Origin: Aalborgiella sp043769295
Lineage (GTDB): Bacteria; Pseudomonadota; Gammaproteobacteria; Burkholderiales; Burkholderiaceae_C
Length of the DNA stretch: 64,000 bases
Reading direction: 5' to 3'
Assembly: GCA_043769295.1 (NCBI GenBank)
Contig: JAYVJL010000061.1
Location: 17,236-81,235, forward strand
A model generated the notes under the pieces. The model saw only the letters and a list, made by a program, of their open reading frames with translations. It did not search any database and was not told the origin of the DNA. Below, in pieces: positions 61,052 through 64,000 of this stretch. The position numbers and the translations under genes were made by a program. Numbering within the stretch: position 1 is the stretch's first letter; each line of letters opens with the position of its first letter.

Positions 61052-61510
61052 TTACTTGCCATTCACGCCAAGCAGCTCAACTTCAAAATGCAGCGTCGCA
61101 TTCGGAGGAATCACGCCGCCCGCGCCGCGTTCACCGTAGGCAATGCCCGGCGGGCAGGTCAGTTTGGCTTTGCCGCCGACCTTCATGCGCTGCACGCCCT
61201 CGGTCCAGCAGGGGATGACGCGGTTCAATGGGAAGTCGATCGGTGCGTTGCGTGCATAGGAGCTGTCAAACTCCTTGCCGTCCGGCAGTGTGCCGCGGTA
61301 ATGCACTTTGACGGTGTCGTTGGCGCTGGCCGGCTGCGCACCCGTGCCGTCTTTGAGCGAGCGGTAGACCAGACCACTGGCGGTGACGACGGCACCCGCT
61401 TCTTTGGCCGCCGCCGCTGCCACAGCAGGTTGCGCCCAAACGGAAGGCGCAGCCAGTGTTAAAGACAAAAGAGCGGCGGCGCAGAGTGTGGATTTGAGTT
61501 GAAAGGTCAT
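61052..61510 (-). CDS. FKBP-type peptidyl-prolyl isomerase, exported
   Basis: The 152-residue protein has a signal peptide (MTFQLKSTLCAAALLSLTLAAPSVWAQ) and one FKBP domain (about 50-152) with VKVHYRGTLPDGKEFDSSY and GIAYGERGAGGVIPPNATLHFEVELL (read in parts). It should catalyse prolyl isomerisation in periplasmic protein folding. A Cys in VIPCWTEGVQRM and one in LTCPPGIAYG are additional features. The start at 61510 is chosen because it begins the signal peptide; an open frame further upstream has no support. Separate from gshA by 56 bases on the same strand. Confidence 0.92.
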   Translation of the reverse strand: MTFQLKSTLCAAALLSLTLAAPSVWAQPAVAAAAAKEAGAVVTASGLVYRSLKDGTGAQPASANDTVKVHYRGTLPDGKEFDSSYARNAPIDFPLNRVIPCWTEGVQRMKVGGKAKLTCPPGIAYGERGAGGVIPPNATLHFEVELLGVNGK

Positions 61511-61655
61511 GATAATCAGCCTAAAAGGAGTAAATTGAGCGAAACGCAAGCGTATCAAACGCAGAGCATACTGGTTTCGCGCAGACAAACGACCTGCTAC
61601 AAACAGGGCTTTTGCGGTCAAAAACAAGCATAAAGACGATTTTAAGTGAAAAATA

Positions 61656-61704
61656 TGGCTTTAGCCGGCGTATTTATTGCCTAAATAGCTATTATATTTA
61701 TAGC
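61656..61704 (-). repeat. Dispersed repeat copy 13
   Basis: A near-consensus copy in reverse orientation: GCTATAAATATAATAGCTAT then TTAGGCAATAAATACGCCGG and CTAAAGCCA. It ends 21 bases before the gor start and would lie in its leader. Confidence 0.9.
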
Positions 61705-61725
61705 ATTAATTTGAAAGTAACAAGC

Positions 61726-63222
61726 ATGCAAACCCATGATTTTGATCTGTTCGTCATCGGCGGCGGCAGTGGCGGCGTGCGGGCGGCACGCATGGCAGCA
61801 CAGCGCGGGGCCAAAGTCGCCTTGGCTGAAGCGGGTGGCGTGCATGGCAGCCACGGTGACGATGGCGGTTTGACCGGCGCGGGGCTGGGCGGCACCTGTG
61901 TCAATGTGGGTTGTATCCCCAAAAAGCTCTACAGTTACGCGGCGCATTTTGCCGAGAGTTTTGAAGAATCGCATGGTTTTGGCTGGGAATATGTGACCCC
62001 CACGCTTTCCGCTGCGCGTGATGCGCTGCCCCCCGAGGGGGCTTCTTCTTCTCGGGGCGGCCCGACGAAGAAGTCCGTGCAGCTGGTCTTGAATTGGGAC
62101 ACCCTCAAAACCAACCGCGCCAAAGAGATCAGCCGTTTGAACGGCATCTACGGCCAGTTGTTGGCAGGTGCGGGGGTGACGGTCATCCTGAAGCGGGCCA
62201 CATTGGTCGACGCGAACATGGTCGAGATGGCTGATGGCCAGCGTTTTACGGCCAAACACATTCTGATCGCCACGGGTGGCACGCCTTCCGTGCCGCACAT
62301 GACGGGGCGTGAATACGTACTCACCTCCAACGAGATGTTTGACCTGCCGATTTTCCCCAAACGTCTGCTGGTGGTGGGCGGTGGCTACATCGCCTGCGAA
62401 TTTGCCTCGATCTTCAACGGCTTGGGTTCAGTGGTGACTCAGTTGTACCGGGGTGAGCAGATTTTGCGCGGTTTTGACGATGATGTCCGCCATTTCATCG
62501 CCGCAGAAATGCGCAAAACCGGTGTGGATCTGCGCTTGAATGCCGGGGTGGTCGCCATCCACCGCACCGCTCTGGGGTTTGAGGTGAGTCTGGAGCAGGG
62601 TGGCACGCTGACGGTGGATGCCGTGCTGTACGCCACGGGCCGCGTGCCCCATGTGCAGGGTTTGGGGCTGGAGGCGCTTGGGGTGTGTCAAAGTGCCGAT
62701 GGTGCCGTGGTGGTGAATGAACACTACCAAACCAATGTGCCCTCGGTCTACGCCGTGGGTGATGTGACCGCGCGGGTGCAGCTCACCCCTGTTGCGCTGG
62801 GCGAGGCGATGGTTTTGGTCGATCATTTGTTCGGCCCAGCCGCCGGCAAAGCCGTGCGCAGCATGAGCTACCAGTTCATCCCCACCGCCGTCTTCACCCA
62901 CCCCAATATTGGCACGGTGGGTTATTCAGAAGCCGATGCGCGCAAGGCATTCGGCGCCATCACTGTCTTCAAAAGCGAATTCAAAGCGCTGAAACACACC
63001 CTGAGCGGCAGCACCGAGCGCACGTTTATGAAGCTGCTGGTCGAAACCGCCACCGACCGCGTAGTCGGCCTGCACATGGTCGGCCCCGATGCAGGTGAAA
63101 TCGTCCAGGGCTTCGCCGTCGCGATGAAAGCCGGTGCCACCAAAGCCATGTTTGACGGGACCATCGGCATCCACCCCACCGCAGCCGAGGAATTTGTGAC
63201 GATGCGGGAGCCGGTGAGGTAA
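61726..63222 (+). CDS. gor: Glutathione-disulfide reductase with two inserts
   Basis: Gor reduces glutathione disulfide with NADPH through FAD. The 498-residue protein has the FAD motif VIGGGSGGVRAARMA (about 10-24), redox pair C58 and C63 in GTCVNVGCIPKK, an NADPH-binding GGGYIACEFASIF and the C-terminal HPTAAEEFVTM (catalytic His). It is about 48 residues longer than E. coli Gor. Extra residues lie at 38-52 (VHGSHGDDGGLTGAG) and at 91-116 (TPTLSAARDALPPEGASSSR and GGPTKK), the second from an in-frame GC-rich repeat. ATG 61726 is used. It is near gshA on the opposite strand. Confidence 0.93.
   Translation: MQTHDFDLFVIGGGSGGVRAARMAAQRGAKVALAEAGGVHGSHGDDGGLTGAGLGGTCVNVGCIPKKLYSYAAHFAESFEESHGFGWEYVTPTLSAARDALPPEGASSSRGGPTKKSVQLVLNWDTLKTNRAKEISRLNGIYGQLLAGAGVTVILKRATLVDANMVEMADGQRFTAKHILIATGGTPSVPHMTGREYVLTSNEMFDLPIFPKRLLVVGGGYIACEFASIFNGLGSVVTQLYRGEQILRGFDDDVRHFIAAEMRKTGVDLRLNAGVVAIHRTALGFEVSLEQGGTLTVDAVLYATGRVPHVQGLGLEALGVCQSADGAVVVNEHYQTNVPSVYAVGDVTARVQLTPVALGEAMVLVDHLFGPAAGKAVRSMSYQFIPTAVFTHPNIGTVGYSEADARKAFGAITVFKSEFKALKHTLSGSTERTFMKLLVETATDRVVGLHMVGPDAGEIVQGFAVAMKAGATKAMFDGTIGIHPTAAEEFVTMREPVR
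62004..62073 (+). repeat. GC-rich repeat inside gor
   Basis: The segment CTTTCCGCTGCGCGTGATGC then GCTGCCCCCCGAGGGGGCTT and CTTCTTCTCGGGGCGGCCC includes the hairpin CCCCC-GAGGGGG. I recall this type as a widespread Comamonadaceae repeat. It adds about 25 residues in frame to the Gor protein. Confidence 0.6.
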
Positions 63223-63278
63223 ATTCAAGCCGCAGCGCTTGTCGCACATTTGTAACCCGTCCGTAGCACAATAGACGC

Positions 63279-64000
63279 ATGCCCCACCACCTGCCCCCCC
63301 TGCTCCCGCCGTTTATTGCCCCCGCCCAATTCACCGACGCCGCCGCGGCGATGGCGCAAGTCCAAACCATCTACAACGCGCAAATCGAGCATTTGCGCAG
63401 TGCGATGCAGCGCTTTGTGGCCAACGGTCATACCGACGACATCGAAGTCAACCCCGTGACGCTGCAAAAAATCAGGGCGTTTTACCCCTTTGTGCGGATT
63501 CACACCAGCAGCGTGTTGCGTTCGCAGCTGCCTGACTTGGCGCGTTTGAGCTTCGGATTTGTCGCCGAGCCAGGCCGCTATGAAACCACCTTGACGCGGC
63601 CAGACCTCTACGCCACCTACTATTTAGAGCAATTTCGCCTGCTGCTGCAAAACCACAAGGTCGTGCTGGAAATTGGCACCAGCACGCAGCCGATCCCGAT
63701 CCACTTTTCGTTTGCCGAGCATGACCACGTGGAGGGCAGCATGGGCTTTGAGCGCCGCTCCTTGATGCGCGATGTGTTTGACCTGCCTGACCTGGCGGCG
63801 ATGGACGACGGCATCGCCAACGGCACCTTTGAGCCTAAGGCGGGCGAAGCGATGCCCTTGTCGCTCTTCACCGCACCGCGCGTCGATTACTCGTTGCACC
63901 GCCTGCGCCACTACACCGGCACCGCGCCCGAGTGGTTTCAAAACTTTGTGCTGTTCACCAACTACCAGTTTTACATCGACGAGTTCGTCAAACTCGGCCA
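63279..64000 (+). CDS. amn: AMP nucleosidase, 3' end outside window
   Basis: Amn splits AMP into adenine and ribose 5-phosphate and adjusts the adenylate pool. The open frame from the ATG at 63279 runs to the window edge (240 residues). It has the family N-terminal half: YNAQIEHLRSAMQRF, FGFVAEPGRYETTLTRPDLY, VEIGTSTQPIPIHFSFAE-type segment, and LSLFTAPRVDYSLHRLRHYTG, TNYQFYIDEFVK. The C-terminal nucleoside phosphorylase-like domain must lie beyond the window. It follows gor by 56 bases. Confidence 0.9.
   Translation, partial: MPHHLPPLLPPFIAPAQFTDAAAAMAQVQTIYNAQIEHLRSAMQRFVANGHTDDIEVNPVTLQKIRAFYPFVRIHTSSVLRSQLPDLARLSFGFVAEPGRYETTLTRPDLYATYYLEQFRLLLQNHKVVLEIGTSTQPIPIHFSFAEHDHVEGSMGFERRSLMRDVFDLPDLAAMDDGIANGTFEPKAGEAMPLSLFTAPRVDYSLHRLRHYTGTAPEWFQNFVLFTNYQFYIDEFVKLG

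Overview
The window is a chromosomal segment of a betaproteobacterium, most likely family Comamonadaceae (Rhodoferax/Polaromonas/Acidovorax-like). The evidence is an Omp32-type porin with a C-terminal Phe, the yggS-pilT-pilU order, the rsmI/yraN/diaA/dolP neighbourhood, IcmF-type fused mutase, two branched-chain amino acid (LIV)-type ABC operons, and short dispersed repeats of a kind familiar in this family. No rRNA, tRNA, CRISPR array or intact insertion sequence was seen. All assignments come from reading the sequence; homologue comparisons are from memory, not from searches.

Layout. 0-9.5 kb: truncated DUF3047-like lipoprotein, porin, coq7, OsmC protein, a probable sRNA with terminator just ahead of ilvA, an ArnT-like glycosyltransferase, rlmJ, a YIP1-family membrane protein and yggS. 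9.5-16.3 kb: pilT and pilU, a 3-hydroxyisobutyrate dehydrogenase-like enzyme, dolP-diaA-yraN opposite rsmI, and a LysE exporter. 16.3-25.8 kb: copper ATPase copA and chaperone copZ, then a CecR-like TetR regulator with a complete RND efflux pump. 25.8-35.3 kb: a LIV-type ABC operon with two binding proteins, an alpha/beta hydrolase and a broken PHB depolymerase gene, preceded by a sigma54-type promoter and a sigma54 activator gene. 35.3-38.4 kb: gene remnants, an EamA exporter, a DsbA-family protein, a YXWGXW protein and an RNase H. 38.6-47.0 kb: icmF with a clear promoter and operator palindrome, and a second LIV operon with a fused permease-ATPase. 47.3-52.5 kb: a CsoR-family regulator with a persulfide dioxygenase-rhodanese fusion, a BON-LysM protein, coaX, dbpA and a GDT1-family protein. 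52.6-55.9 kb: an MFS transporter, an aldolase remnant, a low-GC Cys/His-rich protein gene and an ankyrin protein, with the densest cluster of repeats. 55.9-64 kb: an aldehyde dehydrogenase, an M14 carboxypeptidase, an exported truncated haemoglobin, gshA, an FKBP, gor and the start of amn.

The most unusual signal is a family of about 15 copies of a roughly 50-bp repeat: a small GCTAT...ATAGC hairpin followed by TTAGGCAATAAATACGCCGGCTA. Most copies are intergenic, but clear copies lie in frame inside ilvA, rlmJ, a NodT-family efflux gene and icmF, with a possible trace in yggS. A different GC-rich repeat sits in frame inside gor. This resembles the behaviour of Rickettsia palindromic elements. 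The second notable unit is the sigma54-controlled ABC operon that still carries the decayed PHB depolymerase, suggesting an eroding polymer- or oligomer-use locus.
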